A DNA stretch of 64,000 bases from an uncultured Acetatifactor sp. (GTDB taxonomy: Bacteria; Bacillota; Clostridia; Lachnospirales; Lachnospiraceae). Within the stretch, counting starts at the first letter, position 1; every line of letters begins with the position of its first letter. Location of the stretch: the NCBI GenBank assembly GCA_947625675.1, contig CANQPH010000001.1:37298-101297 (forward strand), in the 5' to 3' direction. Under the pieces are notes generated by a model that saw nothing but the letters and a program-made list of their open reading frames with translations, did no database searches and was not told the DNA's origin. Positions 1 to 8,206 of this stretch are shown here, one piece after another. Position numbers and translations under genes: made by a program.

Positions 1-150
1 ATCTGTGAATTCAGCTCCGGCATCTGCAAGGACGCAGGTTACGGAACCGTGGCGGAGCAGATCGAGGTGTTGGGGAAGCTGTCGGTCATGGTGGCGGGCC
101 TTCCCATTCTTTTTGCGGTAATCGAGCAGATTCAGTCGTTTATGAGGTAA
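1..150 (+). CDS. spoIIIAD: Stage III sporulation protein AD, C-terminal end (partial)
   Basis: Frame 1 is open from the window edge to a TAA at 148-150 and encodes the last 49 residues, ending in VIEQIQSFMR. A hydrophobic stretch (VMVAGLPILFAVIEQI) forms the last membrane segment. SpoIIIAD is a small membrane protein of the SpoIIIA complex, which links mother cell and forespore during engulfment. The assignment rests mainly on position directly before spoIIIAE, AF, AG and AH, and on the fit of this tail to the AC/AD family. The start lies outside the window. Confidence 0.85.
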   Translation: MCEFSSGICKDAGYGTVAEQIEVLGKLSVMVAGLPILFAVIEQIQSFMR

Positions 151-152
151 AA

Positions 153-184
153 GACTGAAAATAGCCGTTCGGCTATTTCCAGTC
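153..184 (+). repeat. Intra-operon hairpin between spoIIIAD and spoIIIAE
   Basis: GACTG and AAATAGCC pair with GGCTATTT and CAGTC around a GTTC loop, with one mismatch. No T-tract follows, so it is more likely an RNA processing or stability element than a terminator. A second hairpin follows at once. Confidence 0.6.
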
Positions 185-193
185 TATTCATAT

Positions 194-210
194 GCCGCCC
201 GAAGGGCGGC
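194..210 (+). repeat. Second intra-operon hairpin, just upstream of the spoIIIAE ribosome site
   Basis: GCCGCCC pairs perfectly with GGGCGGC around a GAA loop. It ends about 10 nt before the AGGAAGG ribosome site of spoIIIAE, so it could modulate translation or protect the downstream transcript. Confidence 0.6.
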
Positions 211-231
211 AGGATGAGAGGAAGGGTGACT

Positions 232-1296
232 ATGGCTTTTGATCTTGAAGGGGTGTGGAAGCAATACGGCCTGGATCAGCTGCAGGAGGGGCTGCGCACT
301 CTGTTTCCGGATTATTCCATTTCTTTGCGGGAATTGTTGGACAAGGTTCTGGCGGGGGATGTGGCGGGACTGCTTCGAGGCTGCCTGCAGGCCGCCTTTG
401 GGGAAGGCTTTTCCTGGTTCCTCGGTATGCGCAACGTCCTGATCTGGCTGTTGGTGCTGGGAATCGTGTCCGCAGTCATGACCCGTTTCATAGAGATTTT
501 CGACAAGCATCAGATTGCGGACATGGGCTTTTATTTCATGTACCTTTTGCTGACGGCGGTGCTTTTGCAGTGCTTCGGACAAGCGGCGGAGCTGACTAAG
601 ACAGCCATCGGAAGCGCCTGTGATTTTATTCGTCTCTTGATTCCCGCTTATCTGATGATCGTGGGGCTCTCCGGCGGCGCAGCGTCTGCGGGAATTGCGT
701 ATCAGTTGATTTTGCTCGCCATTTACGGCGTGGAGCATGTCCTGCTTTCCGTTTTGGTCCCCTTTGTCTACAGCTATTGCCTGCTGGCGGTGGTGAATGA
801 ACTTTGGACGGGGGGAAAGCTGGGGCTTCTCATGGATCTCCTGGGAAAGGGGATCAAAGCGGTGCTGAAGGCGGCGGTGGGGATCGTGACAGGATTGGGC
901 GTCATCCAGGCCGTCATCGCTCCCGTTCTGGACACCGTGAGAACCTCCGTCCTGCGGAAGACCATTTCCGTTATTCCGGGCCTGGGGGATGCGGCGGATG
1001 GAGTGGTGGAGCTGGTGCTGGGATCCGCCCTGGTGATCAAGAACAGCGTGGGAGTGGTGCTCCTGGCCTTGTTGTTGACGCTGTGCGCCGCACCCCTTCT
1101 GCAGATTTTTGGCACCGCCTGCCTGTTGAAAATGGCTGCGGCCTTGATGGGGATTGTCAGCGACCATAGGATCTCTTCCGTGACGGATCGAGTGGGGGAA
1201 GGCGGTTTCCTTTTGTTCCGTACTGCTGGGACGGCCTTGCTTCTTTTTCTGATTGCCATTGCCATGACGGCTGCGGCGGCGGGCAGGGGAGGATAA
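232..1296 (+). CDS. spoIIIAE: Stage III sporulation protein AE
   Basis: This 354-aa polytopic membrane protein belongs to the SpoIIIA-SpoIIQ channel, which sustains forespore gene expression after engulfment. A long run of hydrophobic helices fills the protein from about residue 65 to the C-terminus (for example LIWLLVLGIVSAVM and the terminal LLLFLIAIAMTAAAA). The N-terminal soluble part (MAFDLEGVWKQYGLDQL) and the gene order match SpoIIIAE. I chose ATG 232, which has AGGAAGG about 6 nt upstream, over the in-frame ATG at 214, which lacks a ribosome site. It is slightly shorter than the usual 380-400 aa. spoIIIAF follows 1 nt after the stop. The operon is expected to be under sigma-E, but its promoter is outside the window. 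Confidence 0.93.
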   Translation: MAFDLEGVWKQYGLDQLQEGLRTLFPDYSISLRELLDKVLAGDVAGLLRGCLQAAFGEGFSWFLGMRNVLIWLLVLGIVSAVMTRFIEIFDKHQIADMGFYFMYLLLTAVLLQCFGQAAELTKTAIGSACDFIRLLIPAYLMIVGLSGGAASAGIAYQLILLAIYGVEHVLLSVLVPFVYSYCLLAVVNELWTGGKLGLLMDLLGKGIKAVLKAAVGIVTGLGVIQAVIAPVLDTVRTSVLRKTISVIPGLGDAADGVVELVLGSALVIKNSVGVVLLALLLTLCAAPLLQIFGTACLLKMAAALMGIVSDHRISSVTDRVGEGGFLLFRTAGTALLLFLIAIAMTAAAAGRGG

Positions 1297-1297
1297 G

Positions 1298-1693
1298 ATG
1301 ATGAAGGAATTGTTTCAGGCGATTATGCAGGTGGGAATTTTTTCCATATGCAGTCAGGCTTTTTTACATCTGGGGCCGAATGGGTCTTATGAAAAATATT
1401 TGAAAATCCTGGTAGGGGTCATGATTTTGATTCAGATCTTCCTGCCGATTTTCCGACTGTTTCCGGAAGCGGCGGGCGATGTCGAAGAGCGGATGGCGTA
1501 TTTTCAGGAACAACTGGAGGAAGCGATGGGGGAGGCCCGGGAAATCGCAGACCGGGCGGAAGAGCGTCTGGAGAAGGAAGTTCTGGAAGAAGCCGAAAAG
1601 GAGACGGAAGATCTTTCCATTGAAATCGAGAAGATCGAGATAGAACTGGAGGGGAGGGGCGGAGATGAAGGAAATCCGAAAGAAATGGAATGA
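1298..1693 (+). CDS. spoIIIAF: Stage III sporulation protein AF
   Basis: This 131-aa protein has two N-terminal membrane helices (about 8-26 and 34-53; ILVGVMILIQIFLPIF) followed by a charged region rich in Glu and Lys that is probably helical or coiled coil. The layout, the size and the position between AE and AG identify SpoIIIAF, a membrane component of the SpoIIIA engulfment complex. GGGAGG lies just upstream of tandem ATGs at 1298 and 1301. The 3' end overlaps spoIIIAG by 29 nt, which suggests translational coupling. Confidence 0.92.
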   Translation: MMKELFQAIMQVGIFSICSQAFLHLGPNGSYEKYLKILVGVMILIQIFLPIFRLFPEAAGDVEERMAYFQEQLEEAMGEAREIADRAEERLEKEVLEEAEKETEDLSIEIEKIEIELEGRGGDEGNPKEME

Positions 1694-2369
1694 ATGGAAG
1701 GAAAAAGAGAAGGTGCGCAAATGGTTTACCAGGGACAATCTCCTGATTCTGATCCTGTCAGGCGTGCTTTTGATGATCATCGCAGCTCCTTCCGGGAAGA
1801 AGAATCAGGGGGAAGATTCCTCATCATCGGATTTGGACAAAGCGGGTTCGCTTTTTGACGGGGATTTCTGGGGAGGGACGGGAGCGGAAAAGGAATCGGA
1901 GCAGGAAGAGACTTTCGCCCGGGAGCGTCAGGGGGAAGCTGTTTGGGAGGGGAATTTTGCCGCGGAGAGTTATGCGGAATATCTGGAGAATCGCCTGACG
2001 GCGCTTTTGGAGAGCATGGACGGGGTGGGGCGGGTGAGTGTCATGATCACCCTATGTTCCTCTGAGGAAGTGGTTCTGGAAAAGGATCGGGAAACGCTTC
2101 AGTCCGGCACCTCGGAGGAGGACGGAGAGGGAGGAAGCCGCAGCATCCGGGAGACGGAAAACCGGGAGACTACGGTCTATGATACAAGCGGGGACGGCCA
2201 GAGCCCCTATGTGGTTAAGACTTTGACCCCGCAGGTGGAAGGAGTGGTGGTGGCGGCCCAGGGGGCCGGTACGAAACGGGTTGCGGCGGACATCACGGAG
2301 GCCGTGCAGGCCCTTTTCGGCATAGAGGCCCACAAGGTCAAGGTGCTCCGGAGAAAGACGGGGGAGTGA
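1665..2369 (+). CDS. spoIIIAG: Stage III sporulation protein AG
   Basis: This 234-aa single-pass membrane protein forms the large ring of the SpoIIIA complex in the intermembrane space. It has a short basic cytoplasmic N-terminus, one TM helix (about residues 27-42, LLILILSGVLLMIIAAP), a low-complexity acidic linker, and a C-terminal ring-building domain starting near YAEYLENRLTALL and including GVGRVSVMITL and VVVAAQGAGTKRV. Its start lies inside spoIIIAF. Length and architecture are normal for clostridial AG. Confidence 0.94.
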   Translation: MKEIRKKWNEWKEKEKVRKWFTRDNLLILILSGVLLMIIAAPSGKKNQGEDSSSSDLDKAGSLFDGDFWGGTGAEKESEQEETFARERQGEAVWEGNFAAESYAEYLENRLTALLESMDGVGRVSVMITLCSSEEVVLEKDRETLQSGTSEEDGEGGSRSIRETENRETTVYDTSGDGQSPYVVKTLTPQVEGVVVAAQGAGTKRVAADITEAVQALFGIEAHKVKVLRRKTGE

Positions 2370-2416
2370 GGCATATATCCGAGGGCCTATTCATAGAATG
2401 AAGTAGTAAAAAGATA

Positions 2417-2440
2417 CAAGCGGGGAGGAAGTCCCGCTTG
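2417..2440 (+). repeat. Hairpin between spoIIIAG and spoIIIAH
   Basis: CAAGCGGG pairs with CCCGCTTG around an 8-nt loop, directly before the spoIIIAH ribosome site GGAGGAAAAGG. There is no T-tract, so it is probably an mRNA structure and not a terminator. Confidence 0.5.
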
Positions 2441-2459
2441 GAGGAAAAGGGAGAATGCC

Positions 2460-3323
2460 GTGAGAAATTTATTCAAAAAGAACCAGCTCATGATCACCGC
2501 ACTTGCCATTATGATAGCCATAGCGGGCTATCTGCAGTTTGCGGGAACCAATCTGGAGGAGGATTATCTGAACGATACCAATGACGTGAACGTGGATTCG
2601 ACGGGAGTCATTACGGAAAACCTGGAAGCGGACGGCCTGCTGGACCTGTCGGAGGAGGATTTGATGGGCCTGGAAGGAGATCTGTCAACGGATATTGAGA
2701 GCCTGGATTCCGATGTGGATGTACTGATGGAAGATTACCTGGAAGAGGACATGGAACTGATCGATGGCACGGGAGAAGATCTTTCCCAGACTGCGGCCCT
2801 GGCGGGAGATGGCTCTCAAGGGACCCTTCCGGAGGAAGGGGTTCAGGTTTCCGCCCTGCCGGAGGAAGGAACCCAGGGAGAGAATTTGCCGGGTGACGGC
2901 TCCCAGGCGGCTTTGCCGGAAGAAGGGGAAATCCCGGGAGAAGCGGTGTTCACGGCTTCGGACGGGGTGACAATCCTCTCGGAAGCGAAGCTTTTGAAGG
3001 AACAGACCAGGGCCAGGAACAAGGAAACCCTGCTGGAGATCATCAACAGCACGGGCTTGACCGAGGAACAGAAGCAGCAGGCGGTGAACGACATGGTGGC
3101 CATGACGGACATTGCGGAAAAGGAAGCGGCGGCGGAGATCCTGCTGGAGGCCAAGGGCTTTTCCGACGTGGTGGTCAGCATCAATGACGGCGCCGCAGAC
3201 GTGGTGGTGAACGCCGTGGAGCTCACCGAAGCCCAGCGGGCCCAGATCGAGGACATCGTGAGACGCAAGACGGAGATCCCGGCGGAGAACATCGTCATCA
3301 GCACCGTAGTGACCCAGGAGTAA
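2460..3323 (+). CDS. spoIIIAH: Stage III sporulation protein AH
   Basis: This 287-aa mother-cell membrane protein docks with forespore SpoIIQ across the septum. The TM helix is at about residues 10-28 (LMITALAIMIAIAGYLQFAG). The ring-building domain is at the C-terminus (AKGFSDVVVSINDGAADVVV, then the last strand IVISTVVTQE). The start is GTG at 2460 after GGAGGAAAAGG; the ATG at 2455 hits a stop after one codon. The linker at about residues 110-160 is unusually long and repetitive, with recurring LPEEG and DGSQ blocks. It is the last gene of the spoIIIA operon. Confidence 0.94.
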   Translation: MRNLFKKNQLMITALAIMIAIAGYLQFAGTNLEEDYLNDTNDVNVDSTGVITENLEADGLLDLSEEDLMGLEGDLSTDIESLDSDVDVLMEDYLEEDMELIDGTGEDLSQTAALAGDGSQGTLPEEGVQVSALPEEGTQGENLPGDGSQAALPEEGEIPGEAVFTASDGVTILSEAKLLKEQTRARNKETLLEIINSTGLTEEQKQQAVNDMVAMTDIAEKEAAAEILLEAKGFSDVVVSINDGAADVVVNAVELTEAQRAQIEDIVRRKTEIPAENIVISTVVTQE

Positions 3324-3354
3324 GCCCCGCACCGCATAATTTTTGGAAAAAATA

Positions 3355-3382
3355 TGTACAATACATAAAAATGTGGTATAAT
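3355..3382 (+). promoter_or_regulatory. Sigma-A-type promoter upstream of the deoB leader
   Basis: TGTACA at 3355-3360, a 16-nt spacer and TATAAT at 3377-3382, with the extended -10 TG at 3374-3375. Transcription would start near 3390 and run straight into the long hairpin at 3408-3475. Confidence 0.65.
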
Positions 3383-3394
3383 GTCCACGTTGGC

Positions 3395-3599
3395 AATGAG
3401 CAGTGCGAAAAAAGGTGTACGAAAATATGCGTCGTACCCGAAGGGCACGTAAGCATATTTTTGCACGCCTTTTTTCATAGGGCGAAGCCCGGTGAGCGAG
3501 GAAGCCGAAGGCTTGCGAGCTCGCACTGCGAGTTGATGGGGCAAAGCCTAGTGAGCAGCTCGCACTGCGAACGGAGAGAGAGCTTGCACTGCGAACGAT
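3395..3599 (+). repeat. Intergenic repeat element with recurring TCGCACTGCGA-like motifs
   Basis: The 298-nt gap between spoIIIAH and deoB holds the promoter, the long hairpin and at least four copies or half-copies of a short palindromic motif. These are GCAGTGCGA near 3400, CTCGCACTGCGAG near 3522, CTCGCACTGCGAA near 3559 and CTTGCACTGCGAA near 3584. Small GC-rich stems (GGGCGAAGCCC, AGCCGAAGGCT) lie between them. It does not look coding and resembles a REP/MITE-like intergenic element. Confidence 0.5.
3408..3475 (+). terminator. Long hairpin with A-tract and T-tract, in the deoB leader
   Basis: 3408-3430 pairs with 3453-3475 over about 23 bp with one mismatch and two G-U pairs, and there is a small inner stem (CGT/ACG). 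The left arm begins with six A and the right arm ends in a T-run, so it could act as a terminator in either direction. It lies between a good promoter and deoB, so it could be an attenuator or the end of a short transcript. Confidence 0.6.
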
Positions 3600-3621
3600 A
3601 AAGGTTTTTGGAGGAAGAAAA

Positions 3622-4773
3622 ATGAAGCGGGTATTTTTGATCGTGCTGGACAGTTTCGGCATCGGCGCCATGCCGGATGCGGCTTCCTATGGGGACGGGG
3701 ACGTCAATACCCTGAGGAGCGTGTCGGGAAGCCCTTATTTTCACGTGCCGAATCTGGGCAGGCTGGGACTGTTTCACATTGACGGGGTGACCGCAGGAGA
3801 GAGGACAGGAGAGCCCGCCGGAGCCTATGCCCGTATGACGGAGGCCTCCAAAGGAAAAGATACCACCATCGGACACTGGGAGATTGCCGGAATTTATTCC
3901 GGCAGTCCCCTTCCCGTATATCCGGAAGGATTCCCGGAAGAGGTGCTGGCGGAGTTCACCCGGCAGACCGGCAGGGGCGTGCTGTGCAACAAACCCTATT
4001 CCGGCACGGAGGTGATCAAGGACTATGGGGACGCCCATCTCGCCACCGGGGATTTGATCGTGTATACCTCTGCGGACAGCGTCTTCCAGATCGCCGCCCA
4101 CGAGGAAAAGGTGCCGGTGGAGGAGTTATACCGCTATTGCCGGATCGCCAGGAACATCCTGCAGGGAGAGCATGGAGTGGGCCGGGTGATCGCCAGGCCT
4201 TTTACAGGGGAAAGCGGTCATTTCGTGAGAACTTCCAGAAGGCATGATTTTTCCCTGCTGCCGCCTTCCGTCACCATGCTGGATCAGCTGGCGGAGTCGG
4301 GGAAGGACGTGATCGCCGTGGGGAAGATCCGGGACATCTTTGCCGAGAAGGGGATCACGGAATCCGTCTCCACCGCAGGCAACGAGGACGGGATCAACCG
4401 CACCCTGGAATATCTGGACAAGGATTTCGAGGGCTTGTGCTTCGTCAATCTGGTGGATTATGACATGCTGTACGGCCATCGCAATGACGTGGACGGCTAT
4501 GCCAGGGCCCTGACTTATTTTGACGGACGTCTCCCGGAGATCCTGGCGAAGCTGGGGCCCGAGGACATCCTGATGCTCACGGCGGATCACGGCTGCGACC
4601 CGGGATATACCGTGTCCACCGATCATTCCCGGGAATACACGCCCTTTTTGATGGTCGGCGCAGGCGTGCGCCCGGGCAACCTGGGAACGAGGAAGACCTT
4701 TGCGGATATCGGCGCCACCGTGCTGCAATATTTTGGAATACAGCCTGCCTTCCGGGGAACGGGAATGCTGTGA
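3622..4773 (+). CDS. deoB: Phosphopentomutase
   Basis: The 383-aa cytoplasmic metalloenzyme interconverts ribose-1-phosphate or deoxyribose-1-phosphate and the 5-phosphates, linking nucleoside salvage to pentose metabolism. It has the alkaline-phosphatase-superfamily metal-site start (VFLIVLDSFGIGAMPDA), the phosphorylated-threonine region KGKDTTIGHWEIAG, and C-terminal metal ligands in LTADHGCDPGY and STDHSREYTPFL. Length is typical. Start ATG 3622 follows TTGGAGGAAG. It is probably transcribed from the 3355 promoter through the hairpin leader, and prfC follows 48 nt later. Confidence 0.96.
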   Translation: MKRVFLIVLDSFGIGAMPDAASYGDGDVNTLRSVSGSPYFHVPNLGRLGLFHIDGVTAGERTGEPAGAYARMTEASKGKDTTIGHWEIAGIYSGSPLPVYPEGFPEEVLAEFTRQTGRGVLCNKPYSGTEVIKDYGDAHLATGDLIVYTSADSVFQIAAHEEKVPVEELYRYCRIARNILQGEHGVGRVIARPFTGESGHFVRTSRRHDFSLLPPSVTMLDQLAESGKDVIAVGKIRDIFAEKGITESVSTAGNEDGINRTLEYLDKDFEGLCFVNLVDYDMLYGHRNDVDGYARALTYFDGRLPEILAKLGPEDILMLTADHGCDPGYTVSTDHSREYTPFLMVGAGVRPGNLGTRKTFADIGATVLQYFGIQPAFRGTGML

Positions 4774-4821
4774 GGCCGCTGGCTGAACTGTTACAAAACA
4801 ATAGATTCGGAGGAGAGATTC

Positions 4822-6417
4822 GTGCCAAATTACACAGAAGAAATCAGGCGGAGAAGGACCTTCGCCATCATATCTCATCCCGATGCGGGGAAGACGACCC
4901 TGACGGAAAAATTCCTGCTGTACGGGGGAGCCATCAACCTGGCGGGGAGCGTGAAGGGCAAGGCCACGGCCCGGCATGCGGTTTCCGACTGGATGGAGAT
5001 CGAGAAGGAGAGAGGTATTTCCGTAACTTCCTCCGTGCTGCAGTTTGAATATGACGGATACTGTATCAATATTCTGGACACTCCCGGACACCAGGATTTC
5101 TCGGAGGATACTTACCGGACCCTGATGGCGGCGGATTCCGCCGTCATGGTCATCGACGCCTCCAAGGGGGTGGAGGCCCAGACCAGGAAGCTGTTCAAGG
5201 TCTGCGTCATGCGCCGGATCCCCATTTTCACCTTTATCAACAAGCTGGACCGGGACGCCAACGACACCTTTGATTTGTTGGACGAGATTGAGAAGGAGCT
5301 TGGGATCGCCACTTGTCCGGTGAACTGGCCCATCGGTTCCGGCAAGGGCTTCCGGGGCGTGTATGATCGGAACCGGAAATGCGTCATCACGTATTCCGAC
5401 ACGGAGAAGGGAACCAAAGAGGGACATGCCCAGGAGATTCCCATCGAGGAGGAAGCCGCTCTGCGGACGGCCTTGGGAGATCCGGCGGTGGACAAGCTCC
5501 TGGAGGAAACGGAACTTCTGGACGGGGCCAGTGCGGAATTCGATTTGGAATTGGTGCGGGCCGGTATGCTGACTCCCGTTTTCTTCGGCTCCGCCCTGAC
5601 CAACTTCGGCGTGGAAATTTTCCTGAAATATTTCCTGGAAATGGCCACCACGCCCCTGCCCAGGAAGGCGGATATCGGCATGGTGGATCCCATGACGGCG
5701 GATTTCAGCGCCTTCGTGTTCAAAATCCAGGCCAACATGAACAAGGCCCACAGGGACAGGATCGCCTTTATGCGGATCTGTTCCGGCAAATATGACGCCA
5801 GCATGGAGGTGCGCCATGTCCAGGGGGGCAAGGTGATGCGTCTGTCCCAGCCCCAGCAGATCATGGCGGACGAGAGGAAGATCCTGAGCGAGGCTTATGC
5901 CGGGGATATTATCGGTGTTTTTGACCCGGGGATCTTTTCCATCGGCGACACCCTCTGCGCCCCCAAGGATAAAATTTGCTATGAGGGGATCCCCACCTTT
6001 GCGCCGGAGCATTTCGCCCGGGTGCGCCAGATGGACACCATGAAGCGGAAACAGTTCGTGAAGGGGATCCAGCAGATCGCCCAGGAGGGCGCCATCCAGA
6101 TCTTCCAGGAGTTCAACACCGGCATGGAGGAGATCATCGTGGGCGTGGTGGGGGTTCTGCAGTTCGACGTGCTGAAATATCGTCTGGAAAACGAGTATAA
6201 CGTGGAGATCCGGCTGGAGAACCTGCCCTATGAGCACATCCGCTGGATCGAGAACAAGGACGAGGTGGATTTGGAACGGCTGACGGGCACCTCGGACATG
6301 AAAAAGGTGAAGGACATGAAGGGGAATCCGCTGCTCTTGTTCGTCAATCCCTGGAGCATCGGCATGACCCTGGACCGCAACAAGGGGCTGGTGCTTGCGG
6401 AATTCGGCCGGAATTAA
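4822..6417 (+). CDS. prfC: Peptide chain release factor 3
   Basis: This 531-aa translational GTPase recycles RF1 and RF2 from the ribosome after termination. The G1 motif is HPDAGKTTLTEK near residue 18. The switch and G3 region is ILDTPGHQDFSEDTYRTL, and G4 is FINKLDRDANDTFDL. The C-terminal domain contains the RF3-typical FAPEHFARVRQMDTMKRKQF. The start is GTG 4822, with GGAGGAGA 5-12 nt upstream. It is co-directional with deoB and the next lipoprotein gene. Confidence 0.96.
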   Translation: MPNYTEEIRRRRTFAIISHPDAGKTTLTEKFLLYGGAINLAGSVKGKATARHAVSDWMEIEKERGISVTSSVLQFEYDGYCINILDTPGHQDFSEDTYRTLMAADSAVMVIDASKGVEAQTRKLFKVCVMRRIPIFTFINKLDRDANDTFDLLDEIEKELGIATCPVNWPIGSGKGFRGVYDRNRKCVITYSDTEKGTKEGHAQEIPIEEEAALRTALGDPAVDKLLEETELLDGASAEFDLELVRAGMLTPVFFGSALTNFGVEIFLKYFLEMATTPLPRKADIGMVDPMTADFSAFVFKIQANMNKAHRDRIAFMRICSGKYDASMEVRHVQGGKVMRLSQPQQIMADERKILSEAYAGDIIGVFDPGIFSIGDTLCAPKDKICYEGIPTFAPEHFARVRQMDTMKRKQFVKGIQQIAQEGAIQIFQEFNTGMEEIIVGVVGVLQFDVLKYRLENEYNVEIRLENLPYEHIRWIENKDEVDLERLTGTSDMKKVKDMKGNPLLLFVNPWSIGMTLDRNKGLVLAEFGRN

Positions 6418-6432
6418 GCGATTGGGAGTTTT

Positions 6433-7746
6433 ATGGGGAAAAAAGTATCTTGGAAGCTGAAACGAGCGTTGTTTTTGGCGGTTCTGCTGGTTGGGACGTG
6501 CCTGTTGACAAGCTGCGGAGAAGGGGAGCTGAAGGATGCGGGCGCGGCTTCCCAGCAGCCGGAAACGGGGACGGAGAGCTTGGCCGAAAGCCTGGAAAAG
6601 GCAGAGCGGGGAACCGAGAGAGCGGAAGGAGAGCAGCCAAGCCTTGGAGAATCCGTCACCGCAGAATCGGACTCCGGGGAGACTGCGGCAGAGGAAGGGC
6701 CTCCTTATTTTGAAGAAGAGGGAGACACCCTTTATGCCTATGGCACTTTGTCCGAAACGGAGCAGCTTTGGTACCAGGATGTCAACAGAATCCTGGGAAA
6801 CATGCTGACGGAGCAGGCGCTGGGGCAGGAGGGCCTGGAGCAGGGGCTGACGGAGGAAAATCTGGATAAAATTTTTCAGTGCGTGCTCAATGACCATCCG
6901 GAGTATTTCTACGTGGAGGGCTATACTTATACCAAATTCACCCGTTTGAATGGTCTGGTGAAGCTGACTTTTTCCGGGGTATACAGCTGCAGCCGCACGC
7001 AGGCGGAGGTTCGGATGCGGCAGATCCGTCTGGCGGCGGAGCAAATCCTTGGCGGAGCGCCGGAAGGAATGGACGATTATGAGAAAGTGAAGTTCGTCTA
7101 TGAAACCCTGGTCGCCAACACGGAATACGACCTGGAGGCTTCGGACAATCAGAATATATATTCCGTGTTCGTAAACAGGGCCTCGGTCTGTCAGGGTTAT
7201 GCCAAGGCCACCCAATATCTTTTGAACAGGATGGGAATTCCCTGTACCATGGTGTTGGGAACGGTGGAGACCGGGGAAGGGCACGCCTGGAACCTGGTGC
7301 AGGTGGACGAAGAGTATTATTACGTGGATACTACCTGGGGAGACGCTTCCTATCGGACGGAAGGAGAGCTTTCGGAATACATGCCCGAGATCAATTATGA
7401 TTATCTGTGCGTGAACACGGAACAGCTGCTCCGTACCCATGTGCCGGACGACCTGATCCCGCTGCCGGACTGCGAGAGTCTGGAGGCCAATTATTATGTC
7501 CGGGAGGGCACCTATTTTACGTCCTGGGACGAAGAAAAGCTTCAGCAGGCGTTTGAAGGGGCGAAGGAACGGGGGATGAAGGACGTGACCCTGAAATGTT
7601 CGGACGATGCGGTCTATGAAGAAATGGAAGGGAAACTGATAGAGGACCAGGGGATTTTTCAATATTTGGAAAATGCGGAGGGAAAAATCGCCTATGTCAG
7701 AAATGAGAAACAGTTATCCTTGACTTTCTGGGTGACAAATCGCTGA
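6433..7746 (+). CDS. Transglutaminase-like domain lipoprotein
   Basis: This 437-aa exported lipoprotein has a basic N-terminus, a hydrophobic core and the lipobox LLTSC near residue 25, followed by an acidic low-complexity linker to about residue 95. The C-terminal half holds a transglutaminase/protease-like fold with the catalytic Cys in ASVCQGYA, the His in GEGHAWNL and the Asp in YYVDTTWGD. Such proteins are common in Lachnospiraceae, and their substrates (peptide crosslinks or cell-wall peptides) are not known. It starts 15 nt after the prfC stop. A promoter for the next operon overlaps its 3' end. Confidence 0.85.
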   Translation: MGKKVSWKLKRALFLAVLLVGTCLLTSCGEGELKDAGAASQQPETGTESLAESLEKAERGTERAEGEQPSLGESVTAESDSGETAAEEGPPYFEEEGDTLYAYGTLSETEQLWYQDVNRILGNMLTEQALGQEGLEQGLTEENLDKIFQCVLNDHPEYFYVEGYTYTKFTRLNGLVKLTFSGVYSCSRTQAEVRMRQIRLAAEQILGGAPEGMDDYEKVKFVYETLVANTEYDLEASDNQNIYSVFVNRASVCQGYAKATQYLLNRMGIPCTMVLGTVETGEGHAWNLVQVDEEYYYVDTTWGDASYRTEGELSEYMPEINYDYLCVNTEQLLRTHVPDDLIPLPDCESLEANYYVREGTYFTSWDEEKLQQAFEGAKERGMKDVTLKCSDDAVYEEMEGKLIEDQGIFQYLENAEGKIAYVRNEKQLSLTFWVTNR

Positions 7747-7760
7747 ATTAGTGGTATACT
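7732..7760 (+). promoter_or_regulatory. Promoter of the Asp23-nusB-xseAB-ispA-dxs operon
   Basis: GTGACA at 7732-7737, a 17-nt spacer and TATACT at 7755-7760, with an extended -10 TG at 7752-7753. It lies at the very end of the lipoprotein gene and about 58 nt before the Asp23/Gls24 start. Confidence 0.75.
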
Positions 7761-7817
7761 ATGCAAAAGGATTGCAGATTAAATACCGCTTGATGGGCGG
7801 AAGAATGCGAGGAAAGA

Positions 7818-8204
7818 ATGGAAAAAGAGATGGAAAATGGCACGACGGTGCTGGAGGGAGAAGAAAGCATCGGTACGGTGAAGATTGCGGACGACGTGGT
7901 GGCCCTGATCGCCGCCCTGGCTGCCACCGAGGTGAAGGGCGTGTCTTCTTTGGCAGGAAATCTGACCAATGAATTGATGAGCAAGGTGGGCGCCAAGAAT
8001 TTGACCAAAGGAGTCAAGGTAGAGGTGCAGGAAGGAAACGTGACGGTGGACCTGGCCCTTACCATGGAGTATGGCTTCCACATCCCGGAGACCTGCCAGA
8101 AGGTGCAGTCCAAGGTGAAGGCCGCCGTGGAAAACATGACGGGGCTCACCTGCAGCGACGTGAATATCCGCATCGCCGGCGTGAATATGAAAAAGGATGA
8201 ATAA
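7818..8204 (+). CDS. Asp23/Gls24 family protein (YqhY-like)
   Basis: This 128-aa protein of the Asp23/Gls24 (DUF322) family contains the typical block [18 protein letters not shown], then [10 protein letters not shown], and the C-terminal [15 protein letters not shown]. In Bacillus the orthologue YqhY lies just upstream of nusB, as here. The family is tied to envelope stress and lipid metabolism, but its biochemical role is unclear. Start ATG 7818 follows GAGGAAAG. nusB begins 2 nt after the stop. Confidence 0.9.
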   Translation: MEKEMENGTTVLEGEESIGTVKIADDVVALIAALAATEVKGVSSLAGNLTNELMSKVGAKNLTKGVKVEVQEGNVTVDLALTMEYGFHIPETCQKVQSKVKAAVENMTGLTCSDVNIRIAGVNMKKDE

Positions 8205-8206
8205 AG

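Noticed and set aside
3383..3621. Purine or nucleoside riboswitch upstream of deoB
   Set aside because: The leader structure is one long hairpin plus palindromic repeats. I could not find a conserved aptamer core.
4126..7662. A 1178-codon open frame on the minus strand
   Set aside because: It covers deoB, prfC and the transglutaminase-like gene, all with clear family motifs on the plus strand. Its translation is His-, Pro- and Arg-rich without domain features, as expected for a shadow of GC-rich genes.
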